Positions 24,897 through 33,451 of a stretch of DNA of 64,000 nucleotides are shown in pieces (position 1 is the stretch's first letter; each line of letters starts with the position of its first letter). Under the pieces are notes generated by a model. It did not search any database, was not told where the DNA came from, and worked only from the letters and a program-made list of their open reading frames with translations. Source of the DNA: Planctomycetota bacterium (GTDB taxonomy: Bacteria; Planctomycetota; Planctomycetia; Pirellulales; Lacipirellulaceae). The stretch covers positions 62,001 to 126,000 of the forward strand of contig JAJDED010000061.1 in the NCBI GenBank assembly GCA_029259915.1, read 5' to 3'. A program made the translations under genes and the position numbers.

Positions 24897-26525
24897 ATGG
24901 AACAGCAAGAAAAAAATGAACTTCAGCCGCACCCAGTGCAAGAAAAACTACGGCAGCGGTGGATCGAGGGTGCGCTGATCTTCGCCGTGTTTTTCGTACA
25001 TGGTGGAGCGCCGTCGCCAAACACCAACGAGACCTATTATCTTGCCAAGGCAAAACACTACTGGCAACCCGACTGGTGTGCAGGGGATATGTTTCTGGAA
25101 TCGGCCGATGCGCATCTCACTTTTTATTGGACCGTGGGTTGGCTAACCAACTTTTTCCCGCTCGGCACGGTGGCGTGGATTGGTCGTGTGGCTGCCTGGG
25201 GTTTATTGGCCTGCGCGTGGCAGAGGTTGAGTAGCTGTATTGTGAGAGTACGTTTCGCCTCGGCCTTGTCGGGGGCATTGCTGATTTGGCTTATTCATCA
25301 AGGAAATTTTGCCGGCGAGTGGGTTGTTGGTGGCGTTGAAGGGAAATGCTTTGCGTACGCTTTTGTCTTTTGGGGACTCGCGGCAATGGTGGCGGGCCGT
25401 TGGCGATTGCTGTGGCCTTGGTTCGGCGCGGCGGGGGCCTTTCATGTGCTTGTCGGTGGTTGGTCGGTCATCGTGGCGGCGTTGGTGTGGTTTGGCGAAC
25501 GTCGCGAAGATCGGCCCACCTTGGTTTCGATGCTTCCGGCACTTGCGCTGGGACTGTTGTTGGCTCTACCTGGTTTGATTCCAGCACTGAATCTGACCAG
25601 CGGCGTTTCGGCGGAAATCAAAAGCGAAGCGAGCCAAATCTATGTGTTTGATCGCCTGCCGCATCACTTGGCACCCCTTGCGCAACCAGGATTGGTTGTC
25701 GCGCGGCATGGGATTTCATTTTTATTCTTGTTGTGTGTGTTTGCATTACTAAACCATCTTAGCCGCGACTCTACGAGTCGCAGGACAAACCCAGCAAGCC
25801 GTATTTGCCGTTTCGCCTGGTGGAGTGTGGCGTTTGCCGCTTTCGGTTTGATTTGGGAATTGGCCTGCTGGAACCATCCGGCACTGGCGGCCAGTTTGCT
25901 GAAATACTATTGGTTCCGCTTGGCCGACGTCGCGGTGCCGCTTGCTGTGGCAATGTTGGTGTGTCTGTGGCTTGAGCGACTTGTGGCAGAGCGTCGACGT
26001 TGGGCACCGCAGGCGTTGGCGATTGCGATGTTGCTGCCCACGTTGCATTTGGTTCAGATCAGCGCTACTCGCTTCCAAGATTCCACTCCGCCGGCAGATG
26101 GCAAAATGGTCAGTCCCGCCGCCTGGCGCGATGCGTGCCAGTGGGTGCGAGACAACACGTCGCCCGATGCGGTACTGCTCGTGCCGCGGCTTTCGCAATC
26201 GCTCAGTTGGTACGCCGAGCGCCGGAGCGTGGTGAATTGGAAGGATGTCCCGCAGGATGCCACGACGCTGCTTACCTGGCGTGATCGCTACTACGACGTC
26301 TATTGGCACGTGGACGAAGAGAATTTGTATGTTCCCTATCGATCGCTTGCCGATCAGGGCACTGCGCGGATTCGCAAACTTGCAAAGCAGTACGGCGCCG
26401 ATTTTTTAATCACTCGCGAGTACCCGCCGCTGCAGATTCCTGCAGTCTATTCCAATGCTTGGTACACGGTGTACGATTTATCGCCGGAAGCGTTTGCGGC
26501 GCAGCGGGGAACTAGCGCTCCATAA
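24897..26525 (+). CDS. Polytopic membrane protein with C-terminal soluble domain
   Basis: 542 residues, ATG start. About nine to ten hydrophobic segments (residues about 25-380), then a soluble C-terminal domain (about 390-542) with WRDACQWVRDNTSPDAVLLVPR, as in GT-C-type and related planctomycete membrane proteins where such a region lies outside the cytoplasm. The first loop (NETYYLAKAKHYWQPDW) is conserved-looking and acidic like GT-C enzymes, but no defined catalytic DxD is certain. The function is not assigned. An inserted REP-like half-palindrome is translated at about residues 287-298. Confidence 0.7.
   Translation: MEQQEKNELQPHPVQEKLRQRWIEGALIFAVFFVHGGAPSPNTNETYYLAKAKHYWQPDWCAGDMFLESADAHLTFYWTVGWLTNFFPLGTVAWIGRVAAWGLLACAWQRLSSCIVRVRFASALSGALLIWLIHQGNFAGEWVVGGVEGKCFAYAFVFWGLAAMVAGRWRLLWPWFGAAGAFHVLVGGWSVIVAALVWFGERREDRPTLVSMLPALALGLLLALPGLIPALNLTSGVSAEIKSEASQIYVFDRLPHHLAPLAQPGLVVARHGISFLFLLCVFALLNHLSRDSTSRRTNPASRICRFAWWSVAFAAFGLIWELACWNHPALAASLLKYYWFRLADVAVPLAVAMLVCLWLERLVAERRRWAPQALAIAMLLPTLHLVQISATRFQDSTPPADGKMVSPAAWRDACQWVRDNTSPDAVLLVPRLSQSLSWYAERRSVVNWKDVPQDATTLLTWRDRYYDVYWHVDEENLYVPYRSLADQGTARIRKLAKQYGADFLITREYPPLQIPAVYSNAWYTVYDLSPEAFAAQRGTSAP
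25762..25790. repeat. REP-like half palindrome inside a coding region
   Basis: AGCCGCGACTCTACGAGTCG resembles the AGCCGCGATCTTATAGATCG repeats at 26542-26595 and 54014-54035. It is read in frame in the membrane protein gene, in a loop rich in Ser and Arg (HLSRDSTSRRT), so the protein seems to tolerate it. Confidence 0.55.
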
Positions 26526-26541
26526 CACTTTATCGTGCGCT

Positions 26542-26595
26542 CTAGCCGCGATCTTATAGATCGCCGGAGCCTGCGATCTGTAAGATCGCGGCTAG
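26542..26595. repeat. Long inverted repeat, CTAGCCGCGATC family
   Basis: Arms 26542-26564 and 26573-26595 match at 22 of 23 positions, loop 8 bases. It lies between the convergent membrane protein and PEP-CTERM genes and could form a transcription-stopping hairpin for both. Half-copies occur at 25762 and 54014. Confidence 0.8.
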
Positions 26596-26625
26596 TAGGG
26601 AGCACAAGTAAAAGTGGCATGAGCC

Positions 26626-27495
26626 TTACGTCTGGCGTCGCCGCAATCGACGTCGTATCAAAGCAAACCCACCGCCACCGGCTGCCAACAGCGCTAAAGA
26701 GCTTGGCTCAGGAGTTGTAGTAATCGGCGTATTTGGCGTCATCTCAAAGGCGTAGGCGGTGAGCGTTGCGCTATAAAAATCTAGCGGCTGTCCGATGATT
26801 GGGGTCACGTTAATTTGTGCCCAACCATACCTGCGGTTTGTCGAGCTGGGACCTTCAAATGCCCATTCCAGGCCTACGAAACGGTTGGTTCCAATTCGGT
26901 TGTAATTGTAAATTGGGGGGAAACCCGGGGGGAGACTGCGCGCTGCAAGGCCGACGTAGAACGAAGGGCTCATTGTGGCTCTGCTTATTGAGAATCCAAA
27001 GGGGACCGATTCAACGTAGTAACCAGGAAAGGGATCGGTCGGAGCAGACGAACCCGGATTCCCGAATAACGAGAGCAGCTGGTTCCCTTGGCCTACCAGG
27101 GGTGTTGAGGGAGCCGGTATTGGAGTTGGGCCGATGTCGGAGTGATCAGGTCTTTCGTCACCGGGGACACCAGAAGTGAAAGTTGTGTCGATCCGAATCT
27201 GGTTGAAAGAAGCGGCCTGTCCCATTATTTGCCATTCGGGGGGACTACCGTCTGGATTGCTGGGTCCGTCGGCATGGATGTCGATGAACTGAGAGATGCC
27301 AGTGGCATTGTTGGTGATTGTGACGTCCGTAACGTCGTAAAAGACGATCGCACCTTGTGCCGTCGAAGAACAGGCGAAGGCGCCGAGGCCTGCCGCGGAG
27401 GAATAGAATTTTAGTTTGCGCAGGAACTTCTGACGGCGAGTTTTGGAGTTTTTACTGCGAGTGGAGTTTTTGTTTTTGCAATGGTTCGCTTTCAT
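26626..27495 (-). CDS. PEP-CTERM sorted secreted protein
   Basis: 289 residues, ATG start. A very basic N-terminus (KANHCKNKNSTRSKNSKTRRQKF) precedes the signal helix, an unusually long n-region. The body has no known enzymatic motif. The C-terminus TTPEPSSLALLAAGGGGFALIRRRLRRRQT is a PEP-CTERM signal: Pro-Glu-Pro, hydrophobic helix, Arg cluster. It is therefore exported and probably processed at the cell surface by an exosortase, which is not in this window. Function unknown. Confidence 0.85.
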   Translation of the reverse strand: MKANHCKNKNSTRSKNSKTRRQKFLRKLKFYSSAAGLGAFACSSTAQGAIVFYDVTDVTITNNATGISQFIDIHADGPSNPDGSPPEWQIMGQAASFNQIRIDTTFTSGVPGDERPDHSDIGPTPIPAPSTPLVGQGNQLLSLFGNPGSSAPTDPFPGYYVESVPFGFSISRATMSPSFYVGLAARSLPPGFPPIYNYNRIGTNRFVGLEWAFEGPSSTNRRYGWAQINVTPIIGQPLDFYSATLTAYAFEMTPNTPITTTPEPSSLALLAAGGGGFALIRRRLRRRQT

Positions 27496-27617
27496 TAGTC
27501 GTTCCCTCCTGCTAAATACGTGAAATGAGCCCCTGGCACTTTTGAAATAAGCTTAATAAAGTAGGGTGACTAATGCAAGCTTTTTTGTATCTAAGTGGAT
27601 CGATTTACCTTGCTTTC

Positions 27618-27726
27618 TTGGCCGAAGGCCATTTTCAACGTAGCCTGGGGCAACGCCCCAGGAATCGAAAAGAAGTCAGACCTGGGGCGTTGCCCCAGGC
27701 TACGGTGAAGTGAGGCCTTCGGCCAA
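27618..27726. repeat. Extended inverted repeat with GCCTGGGGC hairpins
   Basis: TTGGCCGAAGGCC, GTAGCCTGGGGCAACGCCCC, then in mirror order CTGGGGCGTTGCCCCAGGC and GGCCTTCGGCCAA: a long bipartite palindrome filling the space between the PEP-CTERM gene and the HAD gene. Same architecture as the RAYT-linked REPs (paired hairpins, outer GGCC hairpin) but different bases. Confidence 0.8.
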
Positions 27727-27757
27727 ATTGACCCAATACCACCTTTGAGCAACATTC

Positions 27758-28432
27758 ATGAAAACACCTATGCAGCCTCAGGCACAACTTCTTGCGGTGA
27801 CCTTCGACCTCGACGGTTTGATGTTCAACACGGAAGAACTCTATCAGGAGGTGGGACGTCAGGTTCTCGAGCGGCGTGGGAAACAACTAACGGGCGAACT
27901 GCTCGACGAAATGATGGGGCGCAAGTCGAATCTTGCGCTGCAGATTATGATCGATTGGCACGAACTGGACGCCACCGCGGAAGCGCTGGGCTTGGAGTCG
28001 ATGGAAATCATGTCGCGGCTGCTGCCGGAGCGGTTGGCACCTTGTCCCGGGTTGCTCGAACTCTTGGATGCACTACAAGAGGCAGGGATTCCGCGGGGCA
28101 TTGCCACCAGCAGTGGGCGGGCGTTTGTCGAAGCGGTGTTGGCTCAGTCGGAACTTCGCGAATGCTTTTCTTTTGTGCTTTCCTCAGAAAACATCGAGCA
28201 CGGCAAACCGGCCCCCGACGTTTATTTGTTGGCAGCGGAAAAGCATGCGGTGCAGCCGGCGGAGATGTTGGTGCTGGAAGATAGCCAAATCGGTTGCCGT
28301 GCCGCCAATGCCGCGGGAGCGTATACCGTCGCGGTGCCCAGCGGACGCAGCCACGATCACGATTTCGAAGGCGTGCGTTTTATTGCCGACACGTTGACTG
28401 ATGAGCGGATCTATCAGGTGCTGGGGTTGTGA
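27758..28432 (+). CDS. HAD-superfamily phosphatase/phosphoglucomutase-like
   Basis: 224 residues, ATG start. HAD motifs are complete: FDLDGLMFNTEE (nucleophile Asp17, Asp19), GIATSSGR (motif II Ser118), HGKPAPD (Lys150) and LEDSQIGCRAA (Glu174, Asp175). The helical cap between motifs I and II marks subclass IA like beta-phosphoglucomutases and sugar phosphatases. Substrate cannot be told from sequence. It stands alone; an iterated CTAG-rich run follows the stop. Confidence 0.9.
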   Translation: MKTPMQPQAQLLAVTFDLDGLMFNTEELYQEVGRQVLERRGKQLTGELLDEMMGRKSNLALQIMIDWHELDATAEALGLESMEIMSRLLPERLAPCPGLLELLDALQEAGIPRGIATSSGRAFVEAVLAQSELRECFSFVLSSENIEHGKPAPDVYLLAAEKHAVQPAEMLVLEDSQIGCRAANAAGAYTVAVPSGRSHDHDFEGVRFIADTLTDERIYQVLGL

Positions 28433-28456
28433 GGGGCTAGGCGCTAGGAGCTAGCA
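28433..28456. repeat. Iterated GGGGCTAG / GCGCTAGGAGCTAG words
   Basis: Directly after the HAD gene stop: GGGGCTAGGCGCTAGGAGC then TAG. Nearly the same run as at 18344-18372. Confidence 0.6.
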
Positions 28457-28593
28457 ATACTAGCGTTGGCGTGCTGGCGACCAACTTTCTCTCACCCTGT
28501 TGGCGTCCGTTTGTCGATGGAATTTCTGTCTGTTCTCAGGCTGTCAAGAGTTCTTCTTGGACGACAATTTAAGAATCACAGAAGGGGTTCGAC

Positions 28594-28821
28594 ATGGGGG
28601 GGAAACCTGTCGGCACGCTGCTGTTGCTATTGGCCAGCGGGGGATGCCAAGCTTGTAGCAGTTGTTGCGACTATCTGCCGCCGGTGGCTGATGGTCCCTA
28701 CACGGGATCGCCAGGGCGTGCTGGCTCGGCAATTTCTGGCGGCTTCGTTTCAAGTGCCGCGTACGAAGGCGAGGCAATCACTCCGCTTCCGCAGACGTTG
28801 CCGGAGGAGGTGGATTACTAG
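28594..28821 (+). CDS. Small Cys-rich lipoprotein
   Basis: 75 residues, ATG start with GAAGGGG six bases upstream. TLLLLLASGGCQACSSCCDYLPPV has a hydrophobic signal with a lipobox-like SGGC and a run of five Cys within 10 residues, a feature I associate with small planctomycete cell-envelope lipoproteins. The rest is Gly/Ser-rich with an acidic end. It overlaps the 3' end of the opposite gene by 44 bases. Function unknown. Confidence 0.65.
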   Translation: MGGKPVGTLLLLLASGGCQACSSCCDYLPPVADGPYTGSPGRAGSAISGGFVSSAAYEGEAITPLPQTLPEEVDY

Positions 28822-29794
28822 AATCACTCGCTGAATCTTGGCAAGCATTTCTTGCGGCAACCAACCGATTGAATGCCTCGGGATCGAACGGATCCTCGAC
28901 GATCGCATGGGCAACTTTGGGGTCGAGTTTGGTTGCGTCTGGCTCTGCAGAAAACTGTTCGACCCAAGCTGCCAGCAAGTGATAACGGTGCGCGGGCAGC
29001 GGCTTTGCCATTCTGTCGGGCGCTGTGCCATGCGCGCGTTTGGCCTGTTCGAGTAACGTGCTATTTCGGGGCGATTGCAGATCGATCTGCGTTAGCGTTG
29101 CAGCCAGGTTCTGGAGCGTCAAATCGGGATGTCCCGCCCCGTCAGTGGCCAAGCGATTTAAGTGATAGGGCTCGCTAGAATTGGCTTGATGACAGCCAGA
29201 AGTGGCACACGAATTGATCAACAGCGGCTGAATCTGGCGGGCGAATGCCGCCCGAACAGCGTGGGGGGCCGTTGCCAACAAATTCTCTTCCAAGTCGGGC
29301 CCGGCTGGCGGAGATCCTGGTTCGGTTGATGCCAGGTTTTTCGTTTGCTTTACGTTCGTCAGAGCGATGCGCAATTGCCGTTCGAGCAATGCGAGTTGGC
29401 GATGATGGGGGTCCGTGGTGCGCACTTCCAACAGTTCGCGGGAGGCGTTTTCCAGCAAATTGTGACGCAGGCACCAACGTGCCAATTCAATGTGGGAATC
29501 GGACGACGAACCGGTGCGCAATTCGCGGCGTCGCTGATATGCTTCGTCCAGCGAGTGGCAGAACATTTCCACTTGCGTTGCGCGGATTTGCAGTTCGCTT
29601 TTCTCGGTGGTAACTCGATAGAAATCTGTTCGGCGATCGATGTTCCCTCGGAGCACATTGCCGTTTCTCAACACCAAAATGCCTTCGATAGCTGAGCCGC
29701 CATCGGACAGAGTGCGCGCGACAGCTTGGGCATCAGAAGTGCAAATGCTAACAATCAAACAGAGCGATAGTAATCGACGAATATGCTTCCACAT
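28778..29794 (-). CDS. Secreted protein with CX3CH haem-like site
   Basis: 338 residues from ATG 29794; no other ATG precedes it in frame near a signal peptide. The signal ends near SDAQA. ILVLRNGNVLRGNI (about 35-48) is a strand-rich repeat of planctomycete surface proteins. CATSGCHQAN (about 195-204) is a CX3CH motif, the unusual spacing of cytochrome c-like PSCyt proteins of planctomycetes, followed by a helix-rich region. A haem-binding electron-carrier or scaffold role is inference. The C-terminus is Pro/Ser-rich and overlaps the opposite lipoprotein gene. Confidence 0.75.
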   Translation of the reverse strand: MWKHIRRLLSLCLIVSICTSDAQAVARTLSDGGSAIEGILVLRNGNVLRGNIDRRTDFYRVTTEKSELQIRATQVEMFCHSLDEAYQRRRELRTGSSSDSHIELARWCLRHNLLENASRELLEVRTTDPHHRQLALLERQLRIALTNVKQTKNLASTEPGSPPAGPDLEENLLATAPHAVRAAFARQIQPLLINSCATSGCHQANSSEPYHLNRLATDGAGHPDLTLQNLAATLTQIDLQSPRNSTLLEQAKRAHGTAPDRMAKPLPAHRYHLLAAWVEQFSAEPDATKLDPKVAHAIVEDPFDPEAFNRLVAARNACQDSASDSSNPPPPATSAEAE

Positions 29795-30003
29795 AGCCTG
29801 CGAACAATAGGCAACCTGGTGCCAGCGGTCAAGGTGAAACGGCAATTCATTTAGCAAGCAAATTCGCCTTTGACATCGATCGGCTGGAGTCCTATTCTTC
29901 GCGGCCCCACCGAGCCGCCCCACCGAGAGTGTCCCATCGGCTTCCGCCGACGGCTACTACGCGTATTGATATTTGAGCATCCCACCAAACAAAAAGCGAA
30001 GCG

Positions 30004-30369
30004 TTGTTTTCTCACGCCCGAATCTTGATCGTCGACAGCTCCACGGAGAACCGCGAGGTTCTGCGCACGTTGCTCGAACGGCAGGGTGCGGAAACGTTGG
30101 TGGCCTCGCGTGCAGCTCAGGCGGGTGAGATTGCGGAGCGTGAACTTCCGCATTTGATCGTGATCGATTCCGACAATCATGGCGACCAATCTGAAAAGGC
30201 CGTTACGGAGTTGGGCCGGCGAGCGTCCCGCAGTTCCATCCCAATCGTTGTACTCGGAACCGCCAAACGGCACTTAAGTCCTTTGCCACCAGGACAATTC
30301 GTCTCGAAACCCTACCATTATGGGCCGCTGATCCGTAGAATCGAGGAGATACTGGAATCGCATTGCTAG
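30004..30369 (+). CDS. Stand-alone response regulator receiver domain
   Basis: 121 residues; the start is TTG 30004, with no ATG available in frame before the first strand. Receiver motifs are complete: acidic Asp11 (ILIVDSS), phosphoacceptor Asp55 (LIVIDSDN), Thr86 (VVLGTA) and Lys102 (FVSKPY). There is no output domain, so it works as a phospho-switch, perhaps for the histidine kinase encoded 103 bases downstream in the same direction. The extra Asp57 after the site is unusual. Confidence 0.85.
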   Translation: MFSHARILIVDSSTENREVLRTLLERQGAETLVASRAAQAGEIAERELPHLIVIDSDNHGDQSEKAVTELGRRASRSSIPIVVLGTAKRHLSPLPPGQFVSKPYHYGPLIRRIEEILESHC

Positions 30370-30472
30370 GCATGAAATGTATTTCCGCTTCTCCGGCACG
30401 AGGTTAGCGCACGGAGTGGAGGCATGCCTCGGGAAATGTGCTTCCCATCTCTTCTACGGAAAAGGCAACAAA

Positions 30473-32275
30473 GTGGCTTCGCTGTTTGTAATCCAGGGAC
30501 GCGATCAAGGGACGCGTTTTCAGCTGGAGGAGTCGGTCCACACGGTGGGTCGTACCCAGAGCAGCTCCGTACGTTTACACGATACAGAAGTCTCGCGCGA
30601 GCATGCCGAGTTGGTACGCCGCGGCGATGGATACTTGCTGCGCGATCTTGGCAGTTCCAATGGTACGTTTATCAATGGACAAGTTGCGACCGAACATGAG
30701 TTGGCCAGCGGCGATCAACTGCAATTTGGCAAATCGCTGTTGCTGTATACCGGGTTTGTCGAAGATGCCTACGAAGATATTGCCGACAAAGTCCATATCG
30801 TTCCGCGAGCAGGCACCAACGACAGTTCACGAATCGTCGCAGCACTAAGTCATCACGAAGGTAGCGATTGGGCATTGCCCGATGCAAGCGATTCCGCGGA
30901 GCCGTGGTTGGCACGCGCTCGCAGCAATCTGCAGATCATGTATCGCACTGCGCTTGCCATCAGCCATACGATGGACATCGACCAACTGCTGGCGAGGATC
31001 ATGGACATGATTTTCGAATGGGTCGATGCCGACCGGGGCTGCATCATGCTCAAAGATATCGAGCGCGACAAGCTGGTGCCGAAGGTTCGTCGGCATCGTC
31101 GAGGAGTGCGTACCGACGAAAAAATTACGATTAGCAAAACGATTCTGGATTATGTGGTGGAACACAATGAAGGCGTCCTCACAAGCGACGCCAGCGACGA
31201 CGATCGCTGGGATCCCGCTCAAAGCATCGTCAAGCTTGGCGTCCGCGAAGCAATCTGCGTACCGATGCAAGGACGCTATAACGTGGTGGGGGTGATTTAC
31301 ATCGACACGTCGACCACGCCACAACGGATGTTGATGAACCAGGGTAAGGCCGACCAGTTCAACCAAGAGCACTTGCGGTTGATGATCGCGATCGCCCACC
31401 AGGCGGCACTTGCCGTAGAGGACACGTCCTATTACAAAGCGCTCGTCCAGGCGGAACGGCTTGCTGCGGTGGGACAGACGATTGCTTCCCTGTCGCACCA
31501 CATTAAAAATATCCTCCAGGGGGTTCGCGGGGGAAGTTATCTTATTGAGCTCGGTTTAGGGGATCACGAGAAAGCGGCAAGCTTGGAGCAACCCGACAAA
31601 CAGGCCACGGGCAAAGCGGTCGATACCATCCGCAAAGGCTGGGGCATCGTCGAACGGAATCAGGAGCGCATTTCTACGTTGGTGATGGATATGCTCACAT
31701 TCAGCAAGGAGCGCGAGCCCGATCCGCAGCCGTCGAATCTCAACGAGGTTGCTGCCGACGTGGTCGAGTTGATGCAGTCGCGGGCCAAGGAATTAAATGT
31801 GCAGCTTGTCTGGCAACCCGAGGAAGAGATGCCCACGCTGTTATTCGATCCCGAGGCGATTCATCGCGCGATTCTCAATGTGCTTACCAACGCGATCGAC
31901 GCATGCGAAGATACCGAGCAAGGCCAGGTTACCATTCGCAGCGAGTTTCGGGAACAGGATAGCCTTGCTCGGTTGACGATTTCGGACAACGGACCGGGGA
32001 TCACTCCCGACGATCAGGAAGCCATTTTCAATATATTTGTTTCACGCAAAGGGGGACGCGGCACAGGGCTCGGTTTGCCAGTGAGCCGAAAAATTATGGA
32101 AGAGCATGGCGGGCAGATCCTCCTCGAAAGCGAACCCGGCAAAGGCAGCACCTTTACGCTCGAACTGCCCACAAGCACGGCACAGGAAGAGGATGAAGCC
32201 AACGAGTCGGCATCGCAACGAGCCACGTTGTCCGACGTAGCATCAAGTTCGCACTCCGATTTGTCATCGCACTGA
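30473..32275 (+). CDS. FHA-GAF sensor histidine kinase
   Basis: 600 residues from GTG 30473, with GGAAAAGG seven bases before; an ATG at 30377 would add 32 residues with no domain. Order: FHA domain (about 1-95; GRTQSSS, SREHAEL, SSNGTFING) that binds phosphothreonine; linker; GAF domain (about 155-330; GCIMLKD, ICVPMQ, VIYIDTS); dimerisation helix with the phospho-acceptor His region ASLSHHIKN; then the catalytic ATP domain with the N box (LTNAIDACED), DNGPGI and GGRGTGLGLPVSRKIMEEHGG. No membrane segment, so cytoplasmic. It may link Ser/Thr kinase signalling to two-component output and phosphorylate the adjacent receiver. Confidence 0.9.
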   Translation: MASLFVIQGRDQGTRFQLEESVHTVGRTQSSSVRLHDTEVSREHAELVRRGDGYLLRDLGSSNGTFINGQVATEHELASGDQLQFGKSLLLYTGFVEDAYEDIADKVHIVPRAGTNDSSRIVAALSHHEGSDWALPDASDSAEPWLARARSNLQIMYRTALAISHTMDIDQLLARIMDMIFEWVDADRGCIMLKDIERDKLVPKVRRHRRGVRTDEKITISKTILDYVVEHNEGVLTSDASDDDRWDPAQSIVKLGVREAICVPMQGRYNVVGVIYIDTSTTPQRMLMNQGKADQFNQEHLRLMIAIAHQAALAVEDTSYYKALVQAERLAAVGQTIASLSHHIKNILQGVRGGSYLIELGLGDHEKAASLEQPDKQATGKAVDTIRKGWGIVERNQERISTLVMDMLTFSKEREPDPQPSNLNEVAADVVELMQSRAKELNVQLVWQPEEEMPTLLFDPEAIHRAILNVLTNAIDACEDTEQGQVTIRSEFREQDSLARLTISDNGPGITPDDQEAIFNIFVSRKGGRGTGLGLPVSRKIMEEHGGQILLESEPGKGSTFTLELPTSTAQEEDEANESASQRATLSDVASSSHSDLSSH

Positions 32276-32312
32276 TTGCGAATTTCTTGGCGTCCTTAGC
32301 GGTTCTTAATCA

Positions 32313-32978
32313 CTACAGCTGCGCACCAACGCCGACGAAGGGGTTGGTTGCCTTCTCTTGGCCTATGGTTGTGGCGGGGCCGTGGCCTGGATGGACAATC
32401 GTCTCGTCGCCCAGTGGGAAAAGTTTTTCGTGAATCGATTGCTTCAGCTCGGCGAAACTGCCGTCTGGAAAATCGGTGCGCCCCACACTGCCAGCAAAAA
32501 GTACGTCGCCGCCAAACACTTGCACGGGGTTGGAATTACGCACAATAAACACGACATGCCCCGAACAGTGTCCCGGAGTGTCGAGTACTTCCAAGCGAAA
32601 CCCGGCTATTTCTAATTCCTCGCCTTCGGCGACGGTCTGGTCGGCTGCGGGGCTGATCAGGTTCATGCCAAAACCCCCGGAGAGATTCCCCGTGGGGTCG
32701 GTCAGTTTGGAAGCGTCGCCGGTGCCAATGATCAACGGGCAATCGGGCCACCGCTGTTTCATAGCTCCATTGCCAGCGATATGGTCGGCATGCCCGTGGG
32801 TATTGAGAATTGCCGCGGGCGTCAGATTTTTTGCATCCAAAGCGGCAAAAATTTTATCGGGCTCAAGGCCCGGATCGATTACCAGGCAGTCCGTCCGCTG
32901 TTCAAAATAGGCGATGTAGGTATTTTCCTCGAAGGGTAAGGAGAGTATCGAAAGAATCGTTGGCTGCGAGTTTTCCAT
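32313..32978 (-). CDS. Metallo-beta-lactamase-fold hydrolase (glyoxalase II-like)
   Basis: 221 residues, ATG start. The zinc-binding set THGHADH (His61, His63, Asp65, His66), His137 (DTPGHCSGH), Asp158 (GGDVLF) and the terminal HPGHGP is complete. This is the short MBL form close to hydroxyacylglutathione hydrolase/YcbL: it hydrolyses thioesters such as S-lactoylglutathione or related compounds. The substrate is not certain. It stands alone between two convergent-to-divergent neighbours. Confidence 0.9.
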   Translation of the reverse strand: MENSQPTILSILSLPFEENTYIAYFEQRTDCLVIDPGLEPDKIFAALDAKNLTPAAILNTHGHADHIAGNGAMKQRWPDCPLIIGTGDASKLTDPTGNLSGGFGMNLISPAADQTVAEGEELEIAGFRLEVLDTPGHCSGHVVFIVRNSNPVQVFGGDVLFAGSVGRTDFPDGSFAELKQSIHEKLFPLGDETIVHPGHGPATTIGQEKATNPFVGVGAQL

Positions 32979-33451
32979 TTGCGTAGGTTCCTCTTCCCTA
33001 GAATACCACCGGAAGTTACGATTCCACGCCCACAGATGAGCCTGCCCCCCATGGGGCCGGTACGGGATGGAACGGTTGGGATATCGCGTCGTTCAGTCCC
33101 AACGATTGTAATTGTTTCGCGGTTGGACGGCGATAGTTACCAGAGATAGATAGCGCGGCGTTGCTTCCGACGACTCAGATCGTTTTCGTAAGCTCATAAG
33201 CTTGAAACATAGGGCAGAAGGCGGCGATCCGCGGTCGGCGAGCCGCATATAGTATAGTTCCCATAGGGCCCGGTACGACATTTGCGAAGTAGTTGCACTG
33301 CGGATTATTGCAATCTCTTGTGCTAGCACCCACCGCTTATGCTGCAATTCTCGAACTTGTTTGGCTCGATTCGAATTCCCACTTTACCCGCAACAACCGA
33401 GTCCCTACAAAAAGCCTGGAGTTGGTAGGTTTCCCGGAGGAGAGTGAATCC
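32979..33451. other. 473-base spacer, no gene seen
   Basis: Lies between the MBL hydrolase gene start and the DUF1571 gene start, both divergent, so it should hold both promoters. No family-like frame was seen; there is a short inverted repeat GTTGGGA/TCCCAAC (33075-33103). No promoter was assigned with confidence. Confidence 0.5.
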
